Source: Owenweeksia sp964619125
Lineage (GTDB): Bacteria > Bacteroidota > Bacteroidia > Flavobacteriales > Schleiferiaceae
Assembly (NCBI GenBank): GCA_964619125.1
Contig: CAZUCA010000009.1
Coordinates: 1 to 64,000 of the forward strand
Length of the DNA stretch: 64,000 nt
Reading direction: 5' to 3'
The translations under genes and the position numbers were made by a program. Numbering within the stretch: the stretch's first letter is position 1; every line of letters begins with the position of its first letter. The notes beneath the pieces were generated by a model that made no database searches, was not told the origin of the DNA, and was given only the letters and a program-made list of their open reading frames with translations. Shown here in pieces: positions 43,051-52,142 of the stretch.

Positions 43051-43067
43051 TGCTTAAAGTATTGCTT

Positions 43068-43847
43068 ATGGCCGATTTCCGACTTACCCTGGTTCAGCCC
43101 AACCTGGTTTGGGAGAATCCTGATGCCAATTTTAAAAAGATTTCCGCCCTGCTGGCTGATAAGCCAAAGACGGATCTGATTCTCCTGCCTGAGATGTTTC
43201 CCACTGGCTTCAGTATGAACCCCGCCCAGAATTTTGAAGAGGACCATGGTCCGGCGCTGCGATATATGCAGGAGCTGGCTGCAGAGCACAATGCTGCGGT
43301 CAGTGGCAGTGTGATTGTGAAAGAAGGTGAAAACTATTACAACCGCCTGTATTTTGTTTGGCCGGAAGGGCGGTATAGGCACTATGACAAAAGGCATCTC
43401 TTTAGCTATGCGGGTGAGGAAAAGGTATACAATGCCGGCGAGCAGCATTTGCTGGTGGAGCACCGGGGCTGGAAGCTCATGCCCCTGATTTGTTATGACC
43501 TGCGCTTTCCGGTTTGGTGCCGAAATACCGCTGCAGTAGACCTGCAGTTTTATGTGGCCAATTGGCCCGAGCGACGGGCCACGGCCTGGAAATCCCTGCT
43601 GAAGGCCCGCGCCATCGAAAATATGTGCGTGGTGGCGGGGCTCAACCGCGTCGGTGCCGATGCCAATGAGGTAGAGCACTCGGGCGACTCAATGGTTTTT
43701 GATGAATTGGGTGAGCCACTCTTAGAACTTAGCCCCTCTGTGGAAGAGTGTGCCACGGTGGTACTGGATCAGGAAAAGCTGCGCAAAAGCCGCGAGCGTT
43801 TTCGCTTTCTCGATGACCGTGATCACTTCACTTTTTTACGGCCCTGA
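43068..43847 (+). CDS. nitrilase-superfamily amidohydrolase, omega-amidase (YafV) type
   Basis: The 259-residue C-N hydrolase has the catalytic triad E42 (LLPEMFPTGFSM), K108 (YDKRHLFSYAGE) and C142 (LICYDLRFPVW). These motifs match omega-amidases, which hydrolyse alpha-ketoglutaramate or alpha-ketosuccinamate. The start is the ATG at 43068; an upstream TTG would lie inside the terminator hairpin. Its last 25 bases overlap the end of the convergent lipoprotein gene. Confidence 0.93.
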   Translation: MADFRLTLVQPNLVWENPDANFKKISALLADKPKTDLILLPEMFPTGFSMNPAQNFEEDHGPALRYMQELAAEHNAAVSGSVIVKEGENYYNRLYFVWPEGRYRHYDKRHLFSYAGEEKVYNAGEQHLLVEHRGWKLMPLICYDLRFPVWCRNTAAVDLQFYVANWPERRATAWKSLLKARAIENMCVVAGLNRVGADANEVEHSGDSMVFDELGEPLLELSPSVEECATVVLDQEKLRKSRERFRFLDDRDHFTFLRP

Positions 43848-45538
43848 CCCGTTTCCTGTGGCTTGAGGTTTTTTTCCTTAGCGTCCTCCTTACTGTCTTT
43901 AGGTTCCGGCCTTTTCAGGGGAGCATCGAGCTTGGCAATCCATTCCAATTCCAGGTCCCAGTTCGCGCGAACCTCAATAGTCTCCTGATAGCTGAAGATC
44001 CGTTCAGGCTGACGGCGCTCCATGAAATTTCCAGGTGACCATTCGCCATCGCCATTTCGGTCAACAATAAGTTCGGCAGTATAAGCTCCCGGTTGCTGGC
44101 TTTTCATCTGCACCTTAACGCTGTCCCTGAATTCACGCCGTATTATCTCACGTCCTTTGTTTCCCCTGATCACCAGCACCAGTGCGTGCGGTGAGGCGGC
44201 CTTTACCTTAAAATCCACATTGCCCAGATCCTCACGGCTCAGGGTTTTTACCTCCATGGCTATGGTGTCCTCCAGTTTGGCAAAGGGAGACGATACCGCT
44301 GAAGGCGGAATCATCAGCCGGTATTTTTTGGCCGGCTGAGAGGGCCGTAGTTTCAGTATAAGGGGTCCGGCGGTGGTATCTTCCTCCAGACTTACGGATA
44401 GGGTGTCTTTACTGCTGTAAACGGCAATGGCATCTGCGGCCAGTGAATCGAGAGGGAAATTGCTTTTGAGTACAATGGGGTCGAAAATGCGAATTTCATG
44501 GCGCATCGCTTTCAGCTTCAATTCCGGAGTGTTCATTTCGCGCAGGTTTACCACCACGGTATCACTACCGAGGCTGGCTTCGCTGTAAATTAAGCGCAGG
44601 CTGTCGGTAAGGAAGGGTTGGAACCAGAAGTTGATAGTATCCCTCTTATTGTTGAAGTTACTGAAGTACCGGCTTAAGCGTTGCGGGGCGAGGGGGTTCA
44701 GGCTGAACTCCTCTACCGGCCTGCTGAACGTTAACTGAATGTGACCGGGATTCAGCATCCTGGCCCCTTTAAAGCGTCGGCTGGGCAGTGGCTCCGACGC
44801 CTGTAGCAGGAGCTCCTCCATTTCCGGTTTGGTTTTGATGATTTCGGAGTGAAAAGCAATTTTTTCATTGCCATTGCTGAGCTTGAAATTACCGCGGGCA
44901 TCTTTAAAGGCTATCAGCAGAAATTCACCATACTTCATGTAGTTGATATCAAAATGCCCCTCTTCATCGGTATATGCGTAATAGGTCGGTAGCTTTTTAA
45001 AGGGCAGGGAGTCGTTGCTGAGGGTGTCGGCAGTTTCATAAAGAGCCACCAGCAGCTTTTCCTCCGGTTGGCTGTTTAAGGCATTGATGACATGCCCCGC
45101 AATCTGGAGGCTGTCGATAAAATCGCCGGTACTGAAAATGTACTTAAAGTCAGTATTCTCATTGTTTTCCCTGATATCGGTAATGGAGCTGCCAAAGGAA
45201 ATGGTGTAGGTAGTTTGTTTGCGCAGGCTGTCTTTCCAGCTGATGATAATCTCCCGGCCACGGGCATTAATGGTCGGCGGTTCCTCGAGGGGTGGGCTGA
45301 AGTTGATTTGCTTGTTTCCCCCTTTCAGGTTTATGTATTCATCAAAGAGCAGTCTTACCCGGTTGCCGCTGAAGTTGGTGGTGAGATTAGCGGGATAGGA
45401 TGTGTCCAGCACCGGCGCGATGGTATCGCGTGGCCCCCCTCCGGGGGAGGAGCGGGTGGCGCATGAGCTGAGGAGGAGTTCAGCTGTCAGCAGGTATCCG
45501 AAAAGCAAAAGAAAGACAGCAAGTAATGATTGGCGCAT
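43823..45538 (-). CDS. Ig-like domain lipoprotein of Bacteroidota
   Basis: The 571-residue protein has a lipobox LLLSSC (C26 from the ATG at 45538), then a Gly-Gly-Gly-Pro-Arg-Asp linker and an Ig-like (Big_5/SbsA-type) domain (RDTIAPVLDTSYP, RLLFDEYINL, up to FKYIFSTGDFID, about residues 35-140). The rest is strand-rich with a basic, Lys-rich C-terminus. The family is common and uncharacterised in Bacteroidota, probably facing the periplasm. The TTG six bases upstream is a less likely start. The gene overlaps the convergent amidase by 25 bases. Confidence 0.88.
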   Translation of the reverse strand: MRQSLLAVFLLLFGYLLTAELLLSSCATRSSPGGGPRDTIAPVLDTSYPANLTTNFSGNRVRLLFDEYINLKGGNKQINFSPPLEEPPTINARGREIIISWKDSLRKQTTYTISFGSSITDIRENNENTDFKYIFSTGDFIDSLQIAGHVINALNSQPEEKLLVALYETADTLSNDSLPFKKLPTYYAYTDEEGHFDINYMKYGEFLLIAFKDARGNFKLSNGNEKIAFHSEIIKTKPEMEELLLQASEPLPSRRFKGARMLNPGHIQLTFSRPVEEFSLNPLAPQRLSRYFSNFNNKRDTINFWFQPFLTDSLRLIYSEASLGSDTVVVNLREMNTPELKLKAMRHEIRIFDPIVLKSNFPLDSLAADAIAVYSSKDTLSVSLEEDTTAGPLILKLRPSQPAKKYRLMIPPSAVSSPFAKLEDTIAMEVKTLSREDLGNVDFKVKAASPHALVLVIRGNKGREIIRREFRDSVKVQMKSQQPGAYTAELIVDRNGDGEWSPGNFMERRQPERIFSYQETIEVRANWDLELEWIAKLDAPLKRPEPKDSKEDAKEKNLKPQETGQGRKKVK

Positions 45539-45583
45539 TGGCAAAAAGGCAGTTTAAAGGTGTAAGCTCAGGAAAATATGTGC

Positions 45584-45591
45584 CAAAAATA
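45584..45591 (-). promoter_or_regulatory. -7 promoter element of the Ig-like lipoprotein gene
   Basis: The minus strand reads TATTTTTG, an exact TAnnTTTG match, 45 bases before the ATG. Confidence 0.45.
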
Positions 45592-45637
45592 GGCTGAACT
45601 TTCAGGATATACCTTATCGGGTGGAGATATCTGCAAG

Positions 45638-46336
45638 TCAACGGGCAATAGCCAGGGTAAGGAGGGAAACGCGGCAGCCGGGAACCTGCAAAAGCTTATC
45701 GGCGGAAGCTTCCACAGTGGAGCCGGTGGTGATAACGTCATCAATAAGCAGCAGATGGCGCTGTCTCAGCTCGTCCGGCCGGTTTAGCCTGAAGATGCTC
45801 TCTACATTGCGCCAGCGGGCAAAGCGCGATTTACGGGTTTGGCTTTGGCTGTGTGTTTGCCGCAGCAGGTGCTCGCCTGATAGGGGAATGCCGCTCACTT
45901 CACTCACGCCCCGGGCGATTACTTCACTTTGGTTATAGCCCCGGCTTTTTAACTTTTTGGGGTGTAAGGGAATAGGAATTAAGAGATCGATGTTATCGAA
46001 AAAACCGCAAGGGAGAACTTCGAGGCTAAGCAGTGTGGCCAGCCGCAGGCCTATTTCAGGTCGGTTGCGGTATTTAAAGCTATGCATAATGCGCTGTACC
46101 TGACCCCCTTTTTCAAAGTTGAGAAAGGCCATGGCCTTTTCTAATTTACAGCGACCATAAAAGAGTTGCAGTACCGGATTGTCAGCTACCCGCTGGTAGC
46201 CGGTGCGGGGAAGCTCAGCCAGGCAGGGGGTGCAGAGGAGGTTTTCGTTTTTTACCAGCGGTTGCTGACAGCCTGCACAGGCTTCGGGATAAAACACATC
46301 CACCAAATCGTGTAAAAAACTACTTTTGAAAATCAC
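45638..46336 (-). CDS. comF: ComF family phosphoribosyltransferase-like protein
   Basis: The 232-residue protein has an N-terminal zinc ribbon (C20, C23, C35, C38: CAGCQQP and CTPCLA) and a C-terminal phosphoribosyltransferase domain with the PRPP loop LLIDDVITTGSTVE. ComF proteins are linked to DNA uptake in competent bacteria and occur more widely. The start is a GTG at 46336, close before the first cysteine. It is divergent from the small membrane protein gene at 46370. Confidence 0.92.
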   Translation of the reverse strand: MIFKSSFLHDLVDVFYPEACAGCQQPLVKNENLLCTPCLAELPRTGYQRVADNPVLQLFYGRCKLEKAMAFLNFEKGGQVQRIMHSFKYRNRPEIGLRLATLLSLEVLPCGFFDNIDLLIPIPLHPKKLKSRGYNQSEVIARGVSEVSGIPLSGEHLLRQTHSQSQTRKSRFARWRNVESIFRLNRPDELRQRHLLLIDDVITTGSTVEASADKLLQVPGCRVSLLTLAIAR

Positions 46337-46369
46337 GGTTAAGCTTTATTTAAAAATACGGCATTTTCA

Positions 46370-46654
46370 ATGGCAACCCCAACCAAAAAGACGGTCAAGG
46401 CCCTCGCTACTCTCATTGTCATCTGTTTTATCGGGCTGGTAGTCACCAGTTTTATGTTAGTTAAGAACCATAGCAAGCTGCGGGAGCTGCGCTCACAGAA
46501 AAAGGTGCTGATTGAGCAATTAGCCGAAGAAGTATTGGCAAGGCAAAGGCTGCAGAAGCACCTCGACAGTTTAGTGCAGCAAAAAAAAGTGGCAACTTCT
46601 ACTGTTGAAGATAGCAGCACCCTGGTGGAGCTTATCCCGAAAGGGGAGCGTTAG
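46370..46654 (+). CDS. small membrane protein with coiled coil
   Basis: The 94-residue protein has one membrane helix (about 9-30, LATLIVICFIGLVVTSFML), then a charged, leucine-periodic helix of about 45 residues (RELRSQKKVLIEQLAEEVLA) likely to form a coiled coil. The topology is like FtsL/FtsB division proteins, but that is only a resemblance in shape. The opposite strand is also open over this interval, but it shows neither feature as cleanly. It is divergent from comF, and its stop overlaps the stop of the large convergent gene by four bases. Confidence 0.65.
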   Translation: MATPTKKTVKALATLIVICFIGLVVTSFMLVKNHSKLRELRSQKKVLIEQLAEEVLARQRLQKHLDSLVQQKKVATSTVEDSSTLVELIPKGER

Positions 46655-49600
46655 AAAAAGGCCTTTACCTCCAGGTTGCCATTGTGGATAGGCCGTACTC
46701 CCGGGCTTACCCTGCCGCTGTAGTTCAAGCTCAATAAAATATTCTTGCGGATACTACGCTGCAATATCAGCCCCCAGGTGCCATTGTCACCCGGGCGCAG
46801 CTCACGCAGCATCTCAAATCCGGCCGGGCTGTTGCGCTCACCTTCAAAATCATTTTTAATGTAGTTGAGGTTGAGCTGAGCCGATATTTTTTCGGCATTG
46901 TTGTATTTCAGCTCCAGGCCGGCTTTTTGGCTGAATAACTGGTTGCTGATCTCTCCACTGCTCAATTGCTGATCCCAAGCATAGCTTGCGCTTAAAATAA
47001 AGCTTAGGCTGGTTTGGTAGCTAAGGGAATAGCGGTTGCTAAGCTGGTCGATGCTAAAATTGCGGCTTTCAAAGTTGCCGGAAATATTGCGTTTGTCCTG
47101 CCAGGAGGCCTCGGCCTGGGCCAGCAGTGGCTCTGCTATCTGGTAGCGCCCGCTCAGCTCATGCTCTTCCACTTGTCTCTGTTCAACCCCAAAACTGAGG
47201 AGGTTGCGATTGTCGGTTTTGCGATAGGTGTAATGCCCGCCAAAGTGGGTACTGCTGCGGTTGAAAAAGAGGCTGCTTCTGAAGTTGTTATTGAGGGCTA
47301 CAATTAATGAATCGTCGGCCACCTCTTTAAAGGGGTTTATGGTGTTGGCATACCCCTGCAGCAGGGTTTTGCGATCGAGCTGATAATTTAGGAGTAGTGA
47401 AAAACGGCGGCTTACCGCCTTCCAGTTGTCCTGGCTTGCCCAGCTGTTGGGAGCGTTAATGCTAAGGGTTTCACTGAATTTCTGAATGCTGGTTCTGACA
47501 TATTCATTGGTGGGGGCAAAAATGCGAATGTAGCGCGCCAGGTCAGGGGTAGGGGCCACCTCAAATTCACTGAGCTCTTTGATGCCGTTGCCATTGTAAT
47601 CGGTGTGGGTGTAAGTGCCGGTGCCGGGCGGAACCTCTACATAGCTAAAGCTGCGACGGGCCTCGGTGCCGCTGCCGGTTTCGTAAAAGCTGCTGCTGGT
47701 GATAGCGTTTTTGAAGAAGCGCTGCAGGTAATTGAGTCGTAGCGTAGTGGTCTTCTCCAGCGGCTGTTCCTCAGCTTGCAATCTTTTTAATTGCCGCAGA
47801 TTGACAGCAGCTTGCAGCTGGCTGTTAAAGCTGGTCTTCAGCGATGTTCGCAATCGATAAGCTCTGGCGCGGGCAAACTGCTGCATCTCACCCAGGCGGG
47901 CAGTATCGTCATAGCGTTCCATATAGCTGATCTCGCTAAAATTGCCGGCACTGTCGCCCACTCCGCTAAAGACCTCGTATTCTATAAAATTGTAGCTGCG
48001 GGCCAGGAGTGTGTCTCCCGCTGCCGCCCGTTGCTGATTCCATTCCCCCTGGCTTCGCAAGCCAGTCCACCATTTTTCAGTGAGCATCAGCCGGTATTCA
48101 CCCTGCTCGCGCGCAAAGCGACTCCGGCTGGCACTGTCGGAAGCATTTAGCAGGCTCAGGCCCAGCCGCAGCAGCTGCTTGTTATTTTTCAGTTTAAAGT
48201 TAAGGGCGTTTTTAAAACCACTGAAGTCATTAGCCTGCAGCCAGTCCGTGGTAGTGCCCAGCTGCCAGTTGTGTTGGCTAAAACCAAGGTTTACGCCAGC
48301 CAGCTGCAAACCTTCATTGTAATTCAAGGGCAGGTTCCAGTCACGGGCAAATTCCACCCGCCTTATCCTTTCGATGGTAGTGAAATTGTTTTGGTTGAAT
48401 TCATAATTGACCCCGGCCGATAAGAGGCCCTGCGCGAGGCTGTCGCTAAAAGCATAGGACAGGCTACCGGCCCCCCCCTCATCATCTGCTTCGTCAAGAT
48501 CAGAAAAGAGATTAAGGTCGTTTTTGCTGGCCGCCAACTCCAGCCTGAGCTGGTGCTTTTCGCCGATACTGGCCTGGCTTTGCAAGGACAAAATCTGCAA
48601 GCGGTTAGGGGCTACCAGCTGGCGCACGGGGCTGTAATTTCCCTGCGGAACCCCGTTTATCGGCGCTATCCAGCGAAATACCCGGCCGTTGGCATCGTTG
48701 CGGTCGAGCCGGTAATTGCCCCTGTTGTTGCCTACCGGGGCAAAGGAAGCCTGGTAGAGCTGCCGGCTGGAGTCTACCGAATAAACCAATACTGAATCAT
48801 AACCGAGACTATCCCTTAACTCATAAAGCACCCGGTCATCAGCGAAGGCGCTCGGGGAGATGGTACTTACCACTGCCTGATTCAGCCGGTCTCCGGCCGC
48901 GGACAACACCTGTTTGTCGTCATTGCTAAGATCCTGAAGCAGCGGTTGATTTTTACTGTCCTGCTCGCTGTAATATTGTACACTGGTATTAATGTTATCG
49001 CTAACGAGGCCGCCACTGCCAAAAAATACCGAGCGCAGATAATTCTGTTCGGTGTATTGAAATTCCACCACCACCCTCCTTTCACGTGTCATGGGTTGCA
49101 GGGCGGTAAAAGTGATTTCACCGGCATTGTAATCAATGGTATAATCGTACTGCTGGCCCCGTTTCATGAGGATGCCGTCTACATAAACCCGTTCTGAGCC
49201 TGAGATAATAATGATGTACTGTTCATTGTTATTACCTCTCAGTTTGTAGGGCCCCTGATTGCCCTCCCCGGCCATAAAGCGGTTGCGGGCAAAGCGACCC
49301 CGGGCGATACCCCCCTGGAGTTGCAGGGGCATAAGGTTGTCACCGGCGGGAAAATTGGTGAAAATTCCCGCTCCACTGATGCGTTTATCGAATTGCAGAA
49401 AGCGGTGGCCGGCATTGCTCATGCTGTAATCACCGGCGCGCAGCAGGCCAAAGTCGGGATTTTCGAGCTCCATGTACACGCGATCAAATTCACGCAGTTG
49501 CTGGGTGTAACCATCGCTCTGGACCGGAATATTGTTGTCGGTAATACTGGCACGCAGGGTGGTAGAGGGGGAGATATTGCCACTGAGCTGCAGGTTGAGG

Positions 49601-50082
49601 TCACTGTTGAGCACGGCATCCTGGTTGTTGCCTACACTGATGCCACGGCTGATGCTGCCGGCGGAGGTGAGGCCGCGAAAGGGCTTAAACTCATTGTTGT
49701 CTGCCGCCTGATAATTGGGGGCGCTAAAGGCCTGCTCGTCGGGGAGGAGCAGGCTGGTATCTTTGTGCTGAAAGCGCTGGTGTAAGGGGAATTCCAACAC
49801 CCGGTAGCTGAGAATAAGGGTGTCAGAGTGACGCTCACTGAGTTCCAGCCAGCTTACCGGACGGCGGTGAAAAATGTAGCCCGGGTAAACCGTGTCGCCG
49901 GCAAGGTTACGGAAGCTTAGCGAGGGTGGATATACGGCCAGGCTATCGGCAAAGATGGAATCATGCCGGGGCAGTACCAGGCGCTCGCGCCGGAGCTCCC
50001 ATAGCAAACTATCGCTTTGACTAAAGCTGCTGAACGGCAGGGCAATACCCAGGATGAACAAGAATATGCCCCTCAATCCCAC
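46651..50082 (-). CDS. large outer-membrane protein, SprA-like in its N-terminal region
   Basis: The 1143-residue protein has a signal peptide (cleavage near residue 21, SFSQ). The N-terminal part (about 120-370) contains GSISRGISVGNNQDAVLNSD, ASITDNNIPVQSDGYTQQL, RVYMELENPDFGLLRAGDY and SERVYVDGILMKRGQQYDYT, sequence types shared by SprA-related proteins of Bacteroidota. The rest is a long series of alternating strands typical of a very large beta-barrel. It is half the length of SprA and is not the gliding translocon itself. Function unknown. The start is a GTG at 50082 or a TTG two codons later. The divergent neighbour is xth. Confidence 0.85.
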   Translation of the reverse strand: MGLRGIFLFILGIALPFSSFSQSDSLLWELRRERLVLPRHDSIFADSLAVYPPSLSFRNLAGDTVYPGYIFHRRPVSWLELSERHSDTLILSYRVLEFPLHQRFQHKDTSLLLPDEQAFSAPNYQAADNNEFKPFRGLTSAGSISRGISVGNNQDAVLNSDLNLQLSGNISPSTTLRASITDNNIPVQSDGYTQQLREFDRVYMELENPDFGLLRAGDYSMSNAGHRFLQFDKRISGAGIFTNFPAGDNLMPLQLQGGIARGRFARNRFMAGEGNQGPYKLRGNNNEQYIIIISGSERVYVDGILMKRGQQYDYTIDYNAGEITFTALQPMTRERRVVVEFQYTEQNYLRSVFFGSGGLVSDNINTSVQYYSEQDSKNQPLLQDLSNDDKQVLSAAGDRLNQAVVSTISPSAFADDRVLYELRDSLGYDSVLVYSVDSSRQLYQASFAPVGNNRGNYRLDRNDANGRVFRWIAPINGVPQGNYSPVRQLVAPNRLQILSLQSQASIGEKHQLRLELAASKNDLNLFSDLDEADDEGGAGSLSYAFSDSLAQGLLSAGVNYEFNQNNFTTIERIRRVEFARDWNLPLNYNEGLQLAGVNLGFSQHNWQLGTTTDWLQANDFSGFKNALNFKLKNNKQLLRLGLSLLNASDSASRSRFAREQGEYRLMLTEKWWTGLRSQGEWNQQRAAAGDTLLARSYNFIEYEVFSGVGDSAGNFSEISYMERYDDTARLGEMQQFARARAYRLRTSLKTSFNSQLQAAVNLRQLKRLQAEEQPLEKTTTLRLNYLQRFFKNAITSSSFYETGSGTEARRSFSYVEVPPGTGTYTHTDYNGNGIKELSEFEVAPTPDLARYIRIFAPTNEYVRTSIQKFSETLSINAPNSWASQDNWKAVSRRFSLLLNYQLDRKTLLQGYANTINPFKEVADDSLIVALNNNFRSSLFFNRSSTHFGGHYTYRKTDNRNLLSFGVEQRQVEEHELSGRYQIAEPLLAQAEASWQDKRNISGNFESRNFSIDQLSNRYSLSYQTSLSFILSASYAWDQQLSSGEISNQLFSQKAGLELKYNNAEKISAQLNLNYIKNDFEGERNSPAGFEMLRELRPGDNGTWGLILQRSIRKNILLSLNYSGRVSPGVRPIHNGNLEVKAFF

Positions 50083-50212
50083 AATACTTTTTCAAAATTC
50101 ACTGCTAATTTCAACATTTGTGCTGGCTTAGAAACGCCAAAAATGCCGGTTTACACATAATTGAGCGCCAAGATCACGGGCTTTTTCGGCCGGAACTAAC
50201 AGATTTATAAGT

Positions 50213-50977
50213 ATGAAGATAATATCCTATAACGTAAACGGGATTCGGGCCGCTACCCGCAAGGGTTTGTTTGATTGGCTTAAAGCGGCAGACCCGGATG
50301 TGCTCCTTCTCCAGGAAACCAAGGCCATGCCTGAGCAGGTGGATCACGAGTTGATTGAGCAGGCCGGCTATAAGGCCTATTTCAACAGCGCCGAACGCAA
50401 AGGCTACAGCGGTGTGGCCATCTTTAGCAAGGTGGAGCCTGACCAGGTAGTGGTGGGCAGTGGCATTGACTATGCCGATGTGGAAGGCCGGGTGCTGCGG
50501 GCTGATTTCGGTGACATTTCGGTAATGAGCATTTATGTGCCCAAAGGTGAGGTAGGCAGTCCCCGCCTTGATTTTAAGATGGACTTTCTCAGCGAATTCC
50601 GTCAGAAAATGGCGGCGCTTCTGCTGGAACGCCCCAAGCTGGTTATCGGCGGGGATTTCAACATTTGTCACAAGCCGATCGATATCCACGACCCGGTAAA
50701 ACTGAGCAAGGTGAGTGGTTTTCTGCCCATGGAGCGGGAGTGGGTAAGCGAATTTCTCGACACCGGCTTTATTGACTCTTTTCGCTATTTCAACCAGGAA
50801 CCCGGCAATTATAGCTGGTGGAGCTATCGCGCCAATGCCCGCGCCCGCAACAAAGGCTGGCGGCTCGATTACAACATGGTTTCAGAGGCCCTTGAACAGC
50901 AGCTAAGCCGTGCCGCTATCCTGCCTGAGGCCCATCATTCTGACCACTGTCCGGTATTGGTGGAGCTCACAACCTAA
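50213..50977 (+). CDS. xth: exodeoxyribonuclease III
   Basis: The 254-residue AP endonuclease/3'-5' exonuclease acts in base excision repair. Motifs visible are the opening ISYNVNGIRAA (N7), LLQETKAM (metal Glu, E34), GGDFNICHKPIDI (Asp/Asn), the WWSYRANARARNKGWRLDY region and the catalytic His in HHSDHCPV. Length is typical. It starts at an ATG at 50213 and is divergent from the large outer-membrane protein gene. Confidence 0.95.
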   Translation: MKIISYNVNGIRAATRKGLFDWLKAADPDVLLLQETKAMPEQVDHELIEQAGYKAYFNSAERKGYSGVAIFSKVEPDQVVVGSGIDYADVEGRVLRADFGDISVMSIYVPKGEVGSPRLDFKMDFLSEFRQKMAALLLERPKLVIGGDFNICHKPIDIHDPVKLSKVSGFLPMEREWVSEFLDTGFIDSFRYFNQEPGNYSWWSYRANARARNKGWRLDYNMVSEALEQQLSRAAILPEAHHSDHCPVLVELTT

Positions 50978-51074
50978 GTTAAATCAACAGTAGGGACTGG
51001 ATAATTTTTTTGACAGCACTGCGCAGCTGCGGTGTTGCCGCCTACCTTAGTCTCTACATTTATTATGTTTTAAA

Positions 51075-52058
51075 ATGAAGAAACTCATAATGGGAATGCT
51101 GGCTGTGGCCACGCTTTCCTCCTGCGTAAGCAGTAAAATACACCAGGAACTGCAAGCTAAATACCGCGAGCTGGACGAGCAAAATGTGGCTCTTCGTAAG
51201 GAGAATGACGAGCTGAAATCAGATCTTGGTCAGGCTCAGGATCGCCTCAACCGCCTCGAAAAGGATTTGGCCCGCGCTGCTGAGGATACCACCACCATGG
51301 GGCGCAAGTATCGCTCGCTGCAAAACAAATACCGCGAACTCAATAAAAACTATGAGTTCCTGCTGGAGAATAACAATGCCTTGATGGCCAGTAACCAGGC
51401 TGAAAATCAAAAGCTTATTAAGAAGCTCAATACCCTGCAGCTTGAGTTGCAGGCCAAAGAGGATTCGCTGGCTTCAGAGCAGGATAAACTCGATTATCTC
51501 AGCACTGAATTACAGAAGCGCGAAGCACGGGTTTATGAACTTGAGTCGCTTATCGCCCAGCAGGAAAGCAAGGTGAATGAAGTGCGTAAAAAGCTGAAGG
51601 ATGCCCTCTTTAATTTCGAGGGCAAAGGCCTGAGTGTAGAGCAGCGCAACGGAAAGGTATATGTGTCACTCGAAAACAGCCTGCTGTTTCCCAGTGGCAG
51701 CTGGAATGTGCAGTCACGTGGCAAGGAAGCCCTTGATGAACTGGCCAAAGTGCTTGCATCTAATAAAGATCTCAATGTACTGGTAGAAGGCCATACCGAT
51801 AGCGATGCCTTTAACGGCAGCACCGCCATTAAGGACAACTGGGACCTCAGTGTGATGCGTGCCACCTCTATCGTCAAAATTCTTACTGACAACCCCGGGG
51901 TTGACCCCCAGCGTATCACGGCGGCCGGGCGCAGCGAATACCTGCCCATTGCCAGCAACGAAACCAGGGAAGGCAAGGCCAAAAACCGCCGCACCGAAAT
52001 TATTATCACCCCCAACCTCGACGAACTGATGCAGGTACTGGGTGAGGCAAACCCTTAA
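51075..52058 (+). CDS. OmpA-family lipoprotein with coiled coil
   Basis: The 327-residue protein has a lipobox LSSC (C17), then a long coiled-coil region rich in Leu, Glu and Lys (about 25-185), then a C-terminal OmpA peptidoglycan-binding domain (VLVEGHTDSDAF, NWDLSVMRATSIVKIL, AAGRSEYLPIASN, KNRRTEIII). It probably links the outer membrane to peptidoglycan. The gene is followed by a strong terminator shared with the convergent fasciclin gene. Confidence 0.93.
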   Translation: MKKLIMGMLAVATLSSCVSSKIHQELQAKYRELDEQNVALRKENDELKSDLGQAQDRLNRLEKDLARAAEDTTTMGRKYRSLQNKYRELNKNYEFLLENNNALMASNQAENQKLIKKLNTLQLELQAKEDSLASEQDKLDYLSTELQKREARVYELESLIAQQESKVNEVRKKLKDALFNFEGKGLSVEQRNGKVYVSLENSLLFPSGSWNVQSRGKEALDELAKVLASNKDLNVLVEGHTDSDAFNGSTAIKDNWDLSVMRATSIVKILTDNPGVDPQRITAAGRSEYLPIASNETREGKAKNRRTEIIITPNLDELMQVLGEANP

Positions 52059-52082
52059 TTAAAGGCAGAAGCCCGAAAATAA

Positions 52083-52108
52083 AAAACCCCGGTCCAGGCC
52101 GGGGTTTT
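52083..52108. terminator. bidirectional terminator between the OmpA and fasciclin genes
   Basis: Perfect 10-bp stem AAAACCCCGG / CCGGGGTTTT with loop TCCAGG, between two convergent genes; both strands end in T stretches. Confidence 0.9.
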
Positions 52109-52142
52109 CCTTTTATCAGGTGTTAATTGAACAGAGTAGAAT

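Larger units (their letters stand above)
42491..43067. other. 577-base intergenic region with hairpins, no secure gene
   Basis: The region holds two nearly identical strong hairpins (42589-42614 and 42737-42766), a third terminator (43028-43050) and several further inverted repeats between 42859 and 42978. A 71-codon open frame at 42787-43002 and a 9-codon frame at 42670-42696 exist but resemble no known protein. It probably contains one or two small transcripts. Confidence 0.6.

Noticed and set aside
46339..46620. 93-codon open frame on the minus strand opposite the small coiled-coil gene
   Set aside because: It is Cys/Ser-rich with no coherent topology, whereas the plus-strand frame has a clean membrane helix plus coiled coil.
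46651..50082. SprA, the T9SS translocon
   Set aside because: SprA is about twice as long; only the N-terminal sequence types are shared, so it is listed as SprA-like of unknown function.
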